From: Platerodrilus igneus
Lineage: Eukaryota; Arthropoda; Insecta; Coleoptera; Lycidae
Reading direction: 5' to 3'
Assembly: GCA_036346225.1 (NCBI GenBank)
Contig: JARFIW010000115.1
Coordinates: 1,824,501-1,888,500 of the forward strand
Length of the DNA: 64,000 nt
Shown: in pieces, positions 24,101 to 39,100 of the stretch
Numbering within the stretch: position 1 is the stretch's first letter
Layout: every line of letters starts with the position of its first letter
Translations under genes and position numbers: made by a program
Notes under the pieces: model-generated
Told to the model about the DNA's origin: nothing
Databases searched by the model: none
The model's input: only the letters and a program-made list of their open reading frames with translations

Positions 24101-27100
24101 CGTAAACGTTCACAAGCCTAGGCAACTAGTTACAATTTCGTCCCAACAGGCAAAAGCACACTGTAGCCTCCTGTAAATGTTTATGTATACAAAACGGACA
24201 GCCACCATTAGTTGCATAGGATTATGAGTGCGTAATTATGCCGACTACGGCTTCGGTCCAACAGAAACAAACACTGTAGCCACCTGTACATGTCCTTGTG
24301 TCCGAAAGAGACAACACAAATAGTTGCCTAAGATTGTGAGTACGCAATTAGGCGGACAACAATGTTTCGGCTTCGCCCCAAAAAGCTAAAGAACACTGCA
24401 GCCTTATGTCCAAGTCCATGTGTCCGAAACAGGCAACTACCAATAGTTGCCTAAGATTGTAAATACGCAATTAAGCTGACAACGATGTTTAAACTTTGCC
24501 CGAGAAGAAAAAGCACACTGTAGCCTTATGTAAATGTTTATGTATACGAAATGGACAACCACCGTTAGTTGCCTGGATTATAAATGCGCAATTAAGGCAA
24601 CAACGATGTTTTGGCTTTGGCCTAACAGGAAAAAACACTGTAGCCACCTGTACATGCCCATATGTCTGGAACAGACAACACCAATAGTTGCCTAGGATAG
24701 TGAGTAGGCAACTAGGCGGACGATGTTTCAACTTCGCCTCAAAGAGCTATAGTATATTATAGCCTTCAGTACAAGTCATGTGTCCGAAACAGGCAACTAC
24801 CAATAGTTGCCTAGGATCGTAAATACGCAATAAAGCCGTCAACGATGTTTGAGTTTTGTCCCAACATGAAAAAGCACACTATAGCCTCCTGTAAATGTTT
24901 ATGTATACGAAGCGGACAACCACCGTTAGTTGCCTAAGATTATGAATGCACAATCAAGGCGAAAACGATGTTTCGGCTACGGCTCAACAGAAAAAAAAGC
25001 TGTAGCCACCTGTACATGTGCATGTGTCTGAAACCGACAACACCAATTATTGCCTAGGATTGTGAGTACGCAAGTAGCCGGATAATGAAGTTTCAGCTTC
25101 GCCCCAAAAAGCTAAAGCACACGGTAGCCTTCTGTACAAGTCCATGTGTTCGAAACAGGCAATTACCAATAGTTGCCTGGGATCGTGAATACGTAATTAA
25201 GCCTACAACGATGTTTGAGATTTGCCCCAACAGGAAAAAGCACGCTGTAGCCTCCTGTATATGTTCATGTATACAAAACGGACAATCACCCTTAGTTGCC
25301 TAGGATAATGAATGCGCAATTAAGGCGACAACAATGTTTCGGCTTCGGTTCAAAAGGAAAAAAAACTGTAACCACCTGTACATGTTCATGTATCTGGAAC
25401 AGACAACACCAATAGTTGTCTATAATTGTGAGTACGCAATTAGCCGGACAATCTAAAGAACACTGTAGCCTTATGTACAAGTCCATGGGTCCGAAAAAAG
25501 CAATTACCAATTGTTGCCTAGCATCGTGAATACGCAATTAAGCCGACAACGATATTGAAGCTTTATTCCAACAGGAAAAAGCACACTGTAGCCTCCTGTA
25601 AGTGTTTATGTATGCAAAACGGACAACCACCGTTAGTTGCCTAAGATTATGAATGCGCAATTAAGGCAACAACGATGTTTTGGCTTTGGCCTAACAGGAA
25701 AAAACACTGTAGCCACCTGTACATGCCCATATGTCTGGAACAGACTACACCAATAGTTACCTAGGATTGTGAGTACGCAATTACGCGGACAACGATGTTT
25801 CAGCTTCGCTCCAAAAAACCCAAAGTACACTGTAACCTTCTGTACAAGTCCATGTGACCGAAACAGGCAATTACCAATAATTGCCTAGGATCGTGATATA
25901 CGTAATTAAGCCTACAACGATGTTTGAGGTTTGCCCCAGCAGGAAAAAGCACACTGTAGCCCCCTGTCAATGTTTATGTATACGAAACGGACAACCACCG
26001 TTAGTTGCCTAGGATTATGAATGCGCAATTAAGGTGGCAACAATGTTACGGTATCGGCCCAACAGGAAAAGACAGTGTTGCCACCTGTACATGTCCATGT
26101 GTTTGGAACAGATAACACCAATAGTTGCCTAGGATTGCGAGTACGCAATTAGGCGGACAACGATGTTTCAGCTTCGCCTCAAAAAACTAAAGAACACTGT
26201 AGCCTTTTGTACAAGTCCATGTGTCCGAAACGGGCAACTACCAATAGTTGCTTAGGATCGTGAATACGCAATTAAGCCGACAACGATGTCTGAGCATTGC
26301 TCCAACAGGTAAAAGCACACTGCAGCCTCATGTTCATCCCTGTATTTCAAACGGATAGTACCAATAGTTGCCTAGGATAGTAAGTACTCAATTAAAGCGA
26401 GAGGAAGCTGCCAGAACAAAAGAAACCCCATCAACTAGTCTAAGCAACGATTCTAAAAGCTCTCAATTCCAGTAAATAAGTAGTAGCCTATTATACCTTC
26501 GCTTTGTTAGGTAGACGCACACTGTAGGCTCTTGTGCTAGTACATGCGTCTGAAACAGACAACCGCCAAATATTGTCTAGGATTAAGCAGACAACAATGC
26601 TTGAGTTTCATCCCAACAGAAAGAAGCACACTGTAGCCTGCTGTTCATTCATTTATCTCAAACGGACAACACTTATAGTTGCCTAGGATTGTAAGTGCGC
26701 AATTAAACCTACAACAGAAAATACCCTATCAACTAGTCTAAGCTACTGGTTCTGAACGCTCTCAACTTTAGCAAGTAAACAGTAGCCTGTTGCACTTTCG
26801 TCTCGTTAGGTAGAAGCACACCGTAGGCTTATGTTCTAGTCCATGAGTAGGAAACAGACAATCACGAAATGTTGCCTAGAATTGTGAGTGCGCAATTAAG
26901 CCGACAACGATGTTTAAGCTTTGCCTCAACAGGAAAAGATAAACTGTAGCCTCCTCTTCATCCAAGTATCTTAAACGGACAATAACAATAGTGCCTATGA
27001 TTGTAAGTGCGCAACTAAACCGAGAAGCAGCTGCCAGAACAAAAGAATACCCTATTAACTAGTTTAAGCTACTGTTTCTGAACGCTCTCAATTCTAGAAA

Positions 27101-30100
27101 ATAAACAGTAGCCTGTTGCACCTTCGCCTCGTTAGGTAGAAGTACACTGTCGGCTCATGTGCGTGTCCATGAGTAGGAAACAGACAATCACGAAATGTTG
27201 CCTAGGATTGTGAGTACGCAATTAAGCCAACAACGATGTTTCAGCTTTGCCCCAACAGGAAAAAGTACACTGTAGTCTCTTCTTCATTCATGTATCTTAA
27301 ACGGACAACAACAATAGTTGCCTAGGATTGTAAGTGCTCAATTAAACCGAGATGCCGCTGCTAGGATAAAAAATAGCTCTATCAAGTAGTCTAAGCTACT
27401 GATCTTGAAACTCTCAATTCTAGCAAGTAAGTAGTAGCCTGTTAAAACTTTACTTCGTTAAGCAGAATCACACTGTAAGCTCTCGTGCTAGTCTACGAGT
27501 TTGAAACACGCAATCACCAATGGTTGCTTATTGCGAGTACACAATTAAGCCGACAAAGATGTTTGAGATTCGTCCCAACAGGCAAAAGTACACTGTATCC
27601 TGCAGTACATGTCCATGTATCTGAAACGGACAACCACCAATAGTTGCCTAGGATTATGAGTACGTAATTAAGCCGACAACGATGTTTCAGCTTCGCCCCA
27701 ACAGGAACAAGCACACTGTAGCCTCCTCTTAATCCATGTATCTTAAACGGACAACACCAATAGTTGCCTACGATTGTAAGTACTCAATTAAATCAAGATG
27801 CTACTGCCAGGATAAAAAATAGCTCTATCAAGTAGTCTAAGCTACTGATCTTGAAAGCTCTCAATTCTAGCAAGTAAGTAGTAGCCTGTTACACCTTTGC
27901 CTCATTAGGCTCATGTGCTAGTCCACGAGTCTGAAACAGGCAATCACCAATGGTTGTCTATGATTGCGAGTACACAATTAAGCCGACAATGATGTTTGAG
28001 CTTCGCGCCAACAGGCAAAAGCACACTGTAGCCTGCAGTACATGACCATGTGTCTGAAACGGACAACCACTAATAGTTGCCTAGGATTGTGAGTACGCAT
28101 TTAAGCCACAACGATGTTTCAGCTTTGGTCCAACAGGAAAAAACACTGTAGCCTCCTGTACACGTCCATGTGTCTGGAACAGACAAAATTGAGAATTTGC
28201 AATTAGGCGGCAACTATGTTCCAGCTTCGCTCTAAAAACTAAAGTACACTGTAGCCTTCAGTACAAGTCCATGTGTCCGAGACAGGCAACCGCTGATAGT
28301 TGCCTAGGATCGTGATTACGCAATTAAGCCGACCACGATGTTTGAGCTTCGCCCAACAGGCAAAAGCACACTGTAGCCTGCAGTACATGTCCATGTCTCT
28401 GAAACGGACATCCACCAACAGTTGCCTAGGGTTGTGAATACGCAATGAAGCCGACAACGATATTTCAGCTTCGCCCCAACAGGAAAAAACACTGTAGCCT
28501 TTTGTACATGTTCATGTGTCTAGAACAGACAACATCAATACTTGCCTAGAACTGAAAGTACACAATTAAACTGAGAAGTAGCTCCCAGAATAAAAAAACC
28601 GTATCAACTAATCTAAGCAACTGATTCTGAACGCTCTCAATTTTAGCAAATAAGTAGTAGTCTGTTACACCTTTGCCTCGTTAGGCAAAATCACACTGTA
28701 GGCTCATGTGCTAGTCCACATGTCTAAAACAAGCAATCACCAATGGTTGCCTATGATTGCGAGTACACACTTAAGCCGACAATGATGTTTGAGCTTCGCC
28801 CCAACAGGCAAAAGCACACTGTAGCCTGCAGTACATGACCATGTGTCTGAAACGGCCAATCACTAATAGTCGCCTAGGATTGAGAGTACGCATTTAAGCC
28901 ACAACGATGTTTCAGCTTTGGTTCAACAGGAAAAAACTATAGCCTCCTCTACATGTCTATGTGTCTAGAACAGACAACACAAATAGTTGCCTAGGATTAG
29001 AAGTATGCTATTAAACGAAGAAGCAACTCCCGGAATTAAAAAACCTTACCAACTGGTCTAAGCAACTGATTCTGAACGATCTCAATTCTAACAAATAAGT
29101 AGTAGCCTGTTGTACCTTCGCCTCGTTAGGCAGAATCATACTGTAAGGTCACGTGTTAGTCTACGAGTCTGAAACAGGCAATCATCCATAGTTGCCTATT
29201 GCGAGTACACAATTAAGCCGACAAAGATGTTTGAGCTTCGTCCCAACAGGCAAAAGCACGCTGTAGCCTGCAGTACATGTACATGTGTCTGAAACGGACA
29301 ATCACCAATAGTTGCCTAGGATTGTCAGTACGCAATTGAGACGATAATAATATTTCAACCGCACCATAGTTTACTGTACATGTCCAGGTGTCTAAAACAG
29401 GCAATCACCAATACTTGCCTAGGAGTACGCAATTAAGCCGACAACGATGTTTGAGCTTCGCCCCAACAGTCAAAAGCACACTGTAGTCTGCAGTACATGT
29501 CTATGTGTCTAAAACGGACAACCACCAATAGTTGCCTAGGGTTGTGAGTACGCAATTAAGCTGACAACAGCCCAACAGGACAAAACACTGTAGCCTCCTG
29601 TACATGTCCATGTGTCTGAAACAGACAACACCAATAGTTGCCCAAGATTAAAATTCCGCAATTAAACCGAGAAGCAGCTCCCAGAATAAAAAAACCCTAT
29701 CAAGTAGTCAAAACAACTGATTCTGAACGCTTGCTATGCTAGCAAATAAGTAGTAGTTCGATACGCTTTCGCCTCATCAAGGCAAAAGCACACTTTAAGC
29801 TCATGTGCTAGATTACGAATCTGAAACAGGCAATCACCAATAGTTGCCTAGGATTGTGAGTACGCAATTTAGTCGACAACAATGTTTCAGCTTTGGCCCA
29901 ACAGAAAAAAAAACCTGTAGCTTCCTGTACATGTCCATGTGTCTTGAACAGACAACACCAATAGTTGCCTAACATTGAAAATACACAACTACGCAATTAA
30001 ACCGGGAATCAGCTTCCAGAATAAAAAACCCTATCAGCTAAACTAAGCAACTGATTTTGAACGCTCTCAATTCTAGCAAATAAGTAGTAGCCTGTTACAC

Positions 30101-33100
30101 ATTTACCTCGTTAGGCAAAATCACACTGTAGGCTTATGTGCTAGTCTACGAGTCTGAAACAGGCAATCACCAATAGTTACCTATAATTAAGAGTACGCAA
30201 TTAAGCCGACAACGATGTTTGAGCTTCGTCCCAATAGGCGAAAACACTTTGTAGCCTCCGCTACACGTCCATGTGTTTGAAACAGGCAACCACCAATAAT
30301 TGCCTAGGTTTGTAAGTTCGCAATTAAGCCTACAACGATGTTTGAGCTTCGCCCCAACAGTTTCCTAAGTTTGTGTGTACATGAATAGCATTACAACCGA
30401 TTGCGCTGCCAAAACAACCGGTTTAAAAGCCGCAAAGCTATATTGCGGTTTATTGCTGATGAAGTAAACTGTATCAGACTACCGCCATAGAGTACATAAG
30501 CCAAGTTGTTGCCTGACGAGTATAAGCTGAAGCATACTATCACCACTGATTGCCTATGATTGTGTGAACAGAAATAGTCTTACAACAGAATGTGTTGTCC
30601 AAAAAACCGGTGTTATAGCCGCGAAGCCTTATTGCTGTCTGTTGTCTGGTGAGGCAAGCTGTAACTTCCTACCGCCATAAGGTGTCAAGGGTTTTGTTAC
30701 GGGAACAGCATTAAAACTAAATGCGCTTTCAGAACAAGCGGTGTACAAGCGACAGCGACGAAGCTGTATTCTACTTTGTTGCCTGGCGGGGCTATGCTGA
30801 AACAGACTACCACCACTAGTTGCTTATATTTGTTTGCACGGAAACAACAGTAAGAGCCTCGAAGCTCATTGCGTTTTCTTGTCTGGTGAGGCAAACTGCA
30901 ACAGACTACCGCCATAAGTTGCCTAGGCTTGTATGTACGGAAACAGCATTATAACTTAATGCGCTTTTAGAACATCCAGTGTACAAGCGACAGCGGCGTA
31001 GCTGTATTGCACTTTGTTGCCTGGTGCGGCTAAGCTGAAACACCTAAAACACAGCAAAAGCCTCAAAGCTTATTGCGGTTTGTTGTAGAGTGAGGCAAGC
31101 TTGAACGGACTACCCCCATTAGTTGCCTAGGCTTGTATGTACGGAAACAGCATTATAACTAAATTCGCTTTCAAAGCAACCGGTGTATAAGTGACAGCGG
31201 CGAAGCTGTATTGCACTTTGTTGCCTGGTGAGGCTGAGCTGAAACAGACTACCACCAGTAGCTGCTTACGTTTGTGTGCAGCTAAACAACGGTAAAAGCC
31301 TCGAAGTTTATTGCGGTTTGTTGTCCGGTGAGGCAAACTGTAACAGACTTCCGCCATAAGTTGCCTAGGCTTGTATATACGGAAACAGCATTATAACTAA
31401 ATGCGCTTCAGATTAATCGGTGTACAAGCGACAGCAGCAAAGCTGTATTGCACTTTGTTGCCTGGTGGGGCTAAGCTGAAACAGACTACCACCACTGTTG
31501 CTTATGTTTGTTTGCACCGAAACAACAGTAAAAGCCTCGAAGCATATTGCGGTTTGTTGTCCGGTAAGGCAAACTGTAACAGACTACCACCATAAGTTGC
31601 CTAGCCTTGTAGGTACGAAAACAGCATGATAACTAAATGCGCCTTCAGAATAACCGGTGTACAAGCGACAGCAGCAAAGCTGTATTACACTTTGTTGCCT
31701 GGTAAGGTGAAACTGAAACAGACTACCACCGCTAGTTGTTTATGTTTGTGTGCAGCGAAACAACACTTTCTTGTCCGGTGAGGCAAGGTGTAACAGACTA
31801 CCACCATAAGTTGCTTAGGCTTGTATGTACGAGAACAGCGAGAGCGGCAAAGATGTATTGCACTTTGTTGCCTGGTAAGGCTAAACTGAAACAGACTACC
31901 ACCACTAGTTGCTTATGTTTGTTTACACGGAAACAACAGTAAGAGCCTCGAAGCTTATTGCGTTTTCTTGTCTGGTGAGGCAAACTGCAACAGACTACCG
32001 CCATAAGTTGCCTAAGCTTGTATGTACGGAAACAGCATCATAACTCAATGCGCTTTTAGAACATCCAGTGTACAAGCGACAGCGGCGTAGCTGTATTGCA
32101 CGTTGGTGCCTGGTGAGGCTAAGCTGAAACAGACTACCACCACTAGTTACCTATGTTTGTATGCACCGAAACAACAGTAAAAGCCTCGAAGCTTATTGAT
32201 GTTACTTGTCTGGTGAGACAAACTGTAACAGACTACCGCCATAAGCTGTCTAGACTTGTATGTACGGAAACAGAATTATAACTTAATGCGCTTTTAGAAC
32301 ATCCGGTGTACAAGCGACAGCGGCTAAGCTGTATTGCGCTTTGTTACCTGGTGAGGCTAAACTGAAACAGACTACCAACACTAGTTGCTTATGTTTGTAT
32401 GCACCGAAACAACAGTAAAAACCTCGAAGCTTATTGCGGTTTGTTGTCCGGTGAGACAAACTGTAACAAACTACCTCCATAAGTTGCGTAGACTTGTATG
32501 TACGAGAACAGCATTAAAACTAAGTGTGCTTTCAGAATAACCGGTGTACAAGCGACAGCGGCGAAGCTGTATGGCACTTTGTTGGCTGGTGAGGCTAAGC
32601 TAAATCAGACTACCACCACTACCTGCTTACGTTTGTGTGCAGCTAAACAACGGCAAAAGTCTCGAAGTTTATTGCGGTTTGTTGTCCCGTGAGGCAAGCT
32701 CGAAACAGACTACCGCCATAAGTTGCCTAGGCTTGTATGTACGAGAACAGCAAAACAACTAAATGCTCTTTCAGAAAACCCTATGCAAAAGTGACAACGG
32801 CAAAGTTGTATTGCACATTGTTGCCCGTTTAGGCTAAACTGAAACAGACTACTACCACTAGTTGCCTAGAATTGTGTGTACAGGAACCACGTTACAACTA
32901 AATTCGCTGTCAAAACAAACGGTTTAAAAGCTATTAAGCTGTCTAGCGGTTTGTTGCCTAGTGTGACAGGCTGTAGCAGGCTACCACCATACGCTGCCTA
33001 GACTTGTGTGCACGTAAATAGTACTGCAAGCTAGTACGCTGTCAGACAACTGGAGTAAGCGACAGCGATGAAGCTGTATTGCATTCTGTTGCCTGGTGAG

Positions 33101-36100
33101 ACTAAGCTGTAACATACTACTGCCACTAGTTGCCTAGACTTGTGTGTACAGAATAAACGTTACAACTAAATGCGCTCTCAAAACTGTCCAGCGGTTTGTT
33201 GCCGAGTGTGTCATGCTGTAACAGGCTACCACCATAGGTTGCCTTGGCTTGTGTGCACGTAAACAGTACTGCAAACTAGTTCGCCGTCAGACAACCGGAG
33301 TAAGCGATAGCGGTAAAGCTTATTGCACTCTGTTGCCTGGTGAGACTAAGCTGTAACAGACTACCACCTCTAGTTGCTTAGTTTTCTGTGTAGCTCTCCT
33401 TGCGCCGACAAACAATCACAAACAAAAATTTTGTCTGAATAAAACAAAAGCGTAAAGTAGCCTAAGCAACTGGTTCAAAACACACAGTTCTGAAAAAAAC
33501 GTTGTAGTCTGTTTTAGCTTCGTCTTAACAGGCAACGACTGTTGCTATCATTAAAAGATAATTTTTTAAAGATGCGTTTTGAACATTGTTTTACACGTTT
33601 TACAGAGCTTGCACTCAAACAAACCGCGCCAAAACTTAGCAATCGCCCTGAAAAGGCATTCATTCTTCTAACTCATTAAATACTGACGTCATTTAAATAG
33701 GGCTCAAACCGAGCACGTGTTCTATTGTATCAAAGACCGCCGCATATTAATATAATATTCAGATCATCGTAACTGCTGTTAAAGTTGCATAAATCAAGGC
33801 AAAGCGCAATATCATTCAAATACAACGTCTAGGGTTGGGGAAGACGCGAACGCGCATACATTAACCTATAATACGCGCATGTGTCGAACCCCTAAAGTAA
33901 TTACAGAACTCAAAGATTTACTATTTACTCGAAAACTTCGAGCTGTTCTAGATACATAAAAACTTTCCAGAATTCTCCAAATATTTGAGTTCACGGGTCA
34001 AAAGTTGTACAACTTTCTGACATTGATACGATGGTTGGAAAGTTTCACGAGAGACTTGTACTAAGGGGAAACTTTTCTAACTTTATAAGGACGAAGCTGA
34101 AATGTTGTTTGAGGCTAGAGTTGTGTTTGGAGAGTTGCGACATCCACTTGAGAGATCTGCATCGAGGCTGAAGGGTTTGTACGTGAGAGTTGAGGACTGG
34201 CTTCTCGTTCTACGAGTGCATGTCGATAATAATATTACCTAGCGGTAGTCACAAGCTAGCTTCGCTTTTGCTCGTATTTCTCAACGCGTCATTTTGGACG
34301 ATCAAAGCCGGCTGAAGTTGACGTAGCTGTCGCTTTGCGACGCGTTACGTTACTCTGTACATTACATCACCTTGTGACACATTACGATACGCTACGCGCG
34401 TTACGTCACATTGCGCTACGTCATGTTAGCTACGTTGCGTCACTTTCAGTCACTTTGCTCATATGCCATGCTACGTCGAGCTACGTCACGTTACTTTAGG
34501 TCACTCATTTCTACACGAATCAAAGGTGATTCGTAAAAAATCGATACTTACGTTATAGCTAGTTGTGCAATAGCGTGATGTTACGTCATGTCACGTTACA
34601 CCACGCTACGGTACGATACATAATTACGTTACTTTACGCAACGCACGTCACTCGAGTCACTTAATTTCACTTCATACCGCATTGCATCATCCTACGCAGT
34701 TTTTTGCGCTTCGCTACGTTACATCACATTGCGTAGCTTGCTTGCGTCACTTTATACCTCACTGCGTCAGCATAGGTCGCGGTTTGTTGCTCATCGATAC
34801 GTCGCGTAATAAGTAACCTGGCGCCGCTTTGGGTAACGTTACGTGTCCACTACGTCAAGTGCAATTCGTTACATTTTGTTATATCAGAATAGGTCACGTT
34901 GAGTTACGCTACAACACACTGAGTGACTTACGTTACGCTGTGTTAAGTCACGTTGTCACTTTGTACAGCTGTGCGTCACGCTCCGCTGCGTTAAGATACG
35001 TTGTACACGTTGTACCGCATGACGTAACGCTTACATCATGTTGGCTGTATTGTGTCACTTGTAGTCACTTAGCTCATTGTACCAAGCTATAGCGTTTCGT
35101 CTAGCTACGTCACGTTACTCTAGGTTACCCAAAAAATCAAAGTTTATTTTTGGCACCCTCAAGGTGATTCATTAAAAATCGATGCTTGTCTTAGCTAGTT
35201 GTGCAATAGCGTGACGTTACGTCATGTCACGCTACATCACGCTACGGTACGATACATAATTACGTCACTTTACGCAACGCACGTCACTTGAGTCACTAAA
35301 TTTCACTTCATACCGCATTGCATCATCCTACGCAGTTTTTGCGCTTCCCTACGTTACATCACATTGCGTAGCCTGCTTGCGTCACTTTATACCTCACTGC
35401 GTCAGCATAGGTCGCGGTTTGTTGCTCTTCGATACGTTACGTAATAAGTAATCTTGCGCCACTTTTGTTTGTTACGTAACGTTATGTGACGACTACGTCA
35501 AGTGCAATGCGTTACCTTTCGTTATATCGCAATACGTCACGTTATGTTACGTTGCAGCACACTGAGTGACTTACGTTACGCCGCGTTAAGTCACGTTGTT
35601 ACTTTGTACAGCAGTGCGTCACGCTCTGCTGCGTTAAGATACGTTGTACACGTTGTACCGCATGACGTAACGCTTACATCATGTTGGCTGTATTATGTCA
35701 CTTGTAGTCACTTAGCTCATTGTGCCAAGCTATAGCATTTCGTCGAGCTACGTCACGTTACTTTAGGTCACTCAAAAATCAAAGTTCATTTTTGATTCGT
35801 TACAAATCGGTACTTACGTCAAAGCTAGTTGTGCAATAGCGTGACGTTACATCATGTTACGCTACATCACGCTACGGTACGATACATAATTACGTTACTT
35901 TACGCAACGCACGTCACTCGAGTCACTTAATTTCACTTCATACCGTATTGCATCATCCTACGCAGCGTTTAGCGCTTCGCTGCGTTACATCACATTGCGT
36001 AATTTGCTTGCGTCACTTTATACCTCACTGCGTCAGCATAGGTCGCGGTTTGTTGCTCATCGATACCTCACGTAATAAATAACCTTGCGTCGCTTTGGGC

Positions 36101-39100
36101 TACGTTACGTGTTCTCACTACTTCAAGTACAATTCGTTACATTTTGTTACATCATCATAATAGGTCACGTTATGTTACGCTACAACACACTGTGTGACTT
36201 ACGTTACGTTGCGTTAAGCCACGTTGTCACTTTGTACAGCACTGCGTCACGCTACGCTGCGTTAAGATACGTTGCATCACGTTGTACAGCAAGATGTAAC
36301 GCTTACATCATGTTGGCTGCATTGTGTCATTTGTAGTCGCTTAGCTCATTGTGTAAAGCCCATTGTGTCGAGCTACGTCGCGTTACTTTATGTCAGTCAT
36401 TTTACACGAATCAAAGTTTATTTTTGACATCTTCGTGATGATTCGTTAAAAATCGATACTTATATCATAGCTAGTTGTGCAATAGTGTGACGTTACGTCA
36501 TGTCACGTTACAGCACACCACGGTACGATACATCAACACGTTACTTTCTCAACGCACGTCATATCACGATGCTTTGAGTCCCTTAATTTCACTTCATACC
36601 GCATTGCATCATCCTACGCAGTTTTTGTGCGCTTCGCTACGTTACATCACATTGCGTAGCTTGCTTGCGTCATTTTATACCTCACTGCGTCAGCATAGGT
36701 CGTGGTTTGATGCTCTTTGTTACGTTACGTAATAAATAACCTTGCGCCGCTTTGGGTTGCCACGGTACGTGACGACGCATCATGCTACGTCAAGTGTAAT
36801 ACGTTAACTTTCGTTATATCACAATACGTCACGTTACGAGTGACTTACGTTACGCCGTGTTAGATCACGTTGTCATTTTGTGGAGCACAGCGTCACGCTA
36901 CGCTGCGTTAAGAAACGTTGCATCACGTTGTACCGCAAGACGTCACTCTTACATCATGTTGGCTGCATTGTGTCACTTGTAGTCACTTAGCTCATTGTGT
37001 CAAGCTATAACGTTTCGTCGAGCTACGTCACGTTACTTTAGGTCACTCATTATTGGCACCTTTAAGGTGATTCGTTAAAAATCGATACTTATGTCATAGC
37101 TAGTTGTGCAATAGCGTGACGTCACGTCACGTTCTTGCTTTACATCACGCTATGGTATGATACATCATTACGTTACTTTACGCAACGCCGCGTTGAGTTA
37201 CTTCAGCTCACTTTATACTGCATTGCGTCATCCTAGAGTTTTGTTGTACTTCACTGCGTTACATCACGTTGCGTAGTTTGCTTGCGTCATTTTACTTTAT
37301 TACGTAAGCAAAGGTTGTGGTTTGTTGCTCTTCGACACCTCACGCCGCTTTAGATTGTCACGTTACGTCATGCTATGTTTAGTACAATACGTCATGTTAT
37401 ACTAAGTTACATCACACTGAGTTATTTACGTTACGCCCCGTTAAGTCACGTCACTTTGTACCGCATTGCGTTAACCTTACGCTGCCTTAAGATACTTTGG
37501 ATCACGTTGTAACGCGTGACGTATCTTTTCGATGTATTCCGTTACATCACGTAAAGTCAGTGTTATTACGTCTCGTTACCCCATTTAAGTCACGTTTAGT
37601 TTGGTATCCAGTTGAGTGACCGTATATTTCGTCGCGTTACGCAACATCCACCATGTTGAGTTACTTCAAGCTAATTCCAGGCCGTGCTGCGTCACCATAC
37701 GCTGCGTTAATCATATAACGTCACGTTATGTTACGATGCATCACGTCTCTTTACGCCAAGTCTGTCACTTAAGTGTCTTCAAGTTATTCCATACAGTGAT
37801 ACGCCACCTTAAGTTGCGTTACACCACTTAACGTCACGTTATGTTGCGCTACATTTTGTTGAGTCACTATACGCTACGTTTTGTTACGCCATGCCTGTCG
37901 CGTTGAGCCACTTAAAAGTTTTTCTATGTGTTACGATGCGTTACACAACATAAGGTCACGTTATGTTACATTACATCATGTTGAATTAAGATACGTTGCA
38001 TCTCCTAATGCCACGCCCGTCACATTGAGCCACACGCTACGTCACGTTATGTTAAGCTACATTACGTTAGGCTACGATACGTCGTGTTACGCATCCTCTG
38101 CCACGTTAAGCTATTTCAAGTTGTTCCATGCCTCGCTATGTTACGGTACGTAGATTTACACGTTATGTTGCATTACACCACTTTGATTCACCTTACGTTA
38201 TGTTACGCTACGCCACATCCGTCCCGCTGAGTCACTTCAAGTTATTCCTATTTGGGCTACGTCACCTTTTGCTGCGTTATACTGTGTAACGTCACATAAT
38301 GTTACATTACACCACGTTGAACCACTTTACGTTGCGTCTTGTTACGCCATGTTGCTACGTTGAGTCACTTGAAGATATTTCATACCGTGCTCCGTCACCA
38401 TATGTTACGTTACACCACATAACATCACGTTATGTTGCATTACATTTTGTTGAGTCACTATACGATACGTTTTGTTACGCCATGTCTGTCACGTTGAGTC
38501 ACTTATAATTATTCAATGCGTTACGTTACGTTATACCTCATACCTTCACGTTAGGTTACTTTACATAATGTTGAGTCACTTTACATTCAAGCTATTAAAT
38601 GCGCTACGTTACGTTATGCATCATTACACTATATAATGATATGTAGTGTTACGTTACAACACGTTATGGTACGTTACGTCTCATAATGCCTCACCCGTTA
38701 CCCTTGTCGCTCTGTCACGTTATGTTAAGTTACATCCCGTTGACTCACTTTACGATACGTCTCGTTATGTCATATCCGTCACGTTAAATTACTTCCAGCT
38801 ATACCATGCAGCGCTTCGTCAAGTTGCGTATCGCTACGCTACACAACGTAGGTCATGTTACGTTACATTATGTCGAGTCACCTCATGTTACGTCGCACTA
38901 AACTACGTCCGTCATGTTGAGTTACTTTAAGATATTCCATACCTTACGTTGCGTTATACCACATAACGTCGCGTTATGTTTCATTAAATGACGTTGAGTC
39001 ACCTTACGCTATGTTGTGTTACGTAACGTCCGTTACGTTGAGTCGATTCAAATTATTACATTCCATGCTGCATTACGTTATGTTACATTACACCACATAA

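Noticed and set aside
24181..33545. CRISPR-like repeat/spacer array
   Set aside because: Units diverge along their whole length with no unique spacers, and the locus is in an animal intron.
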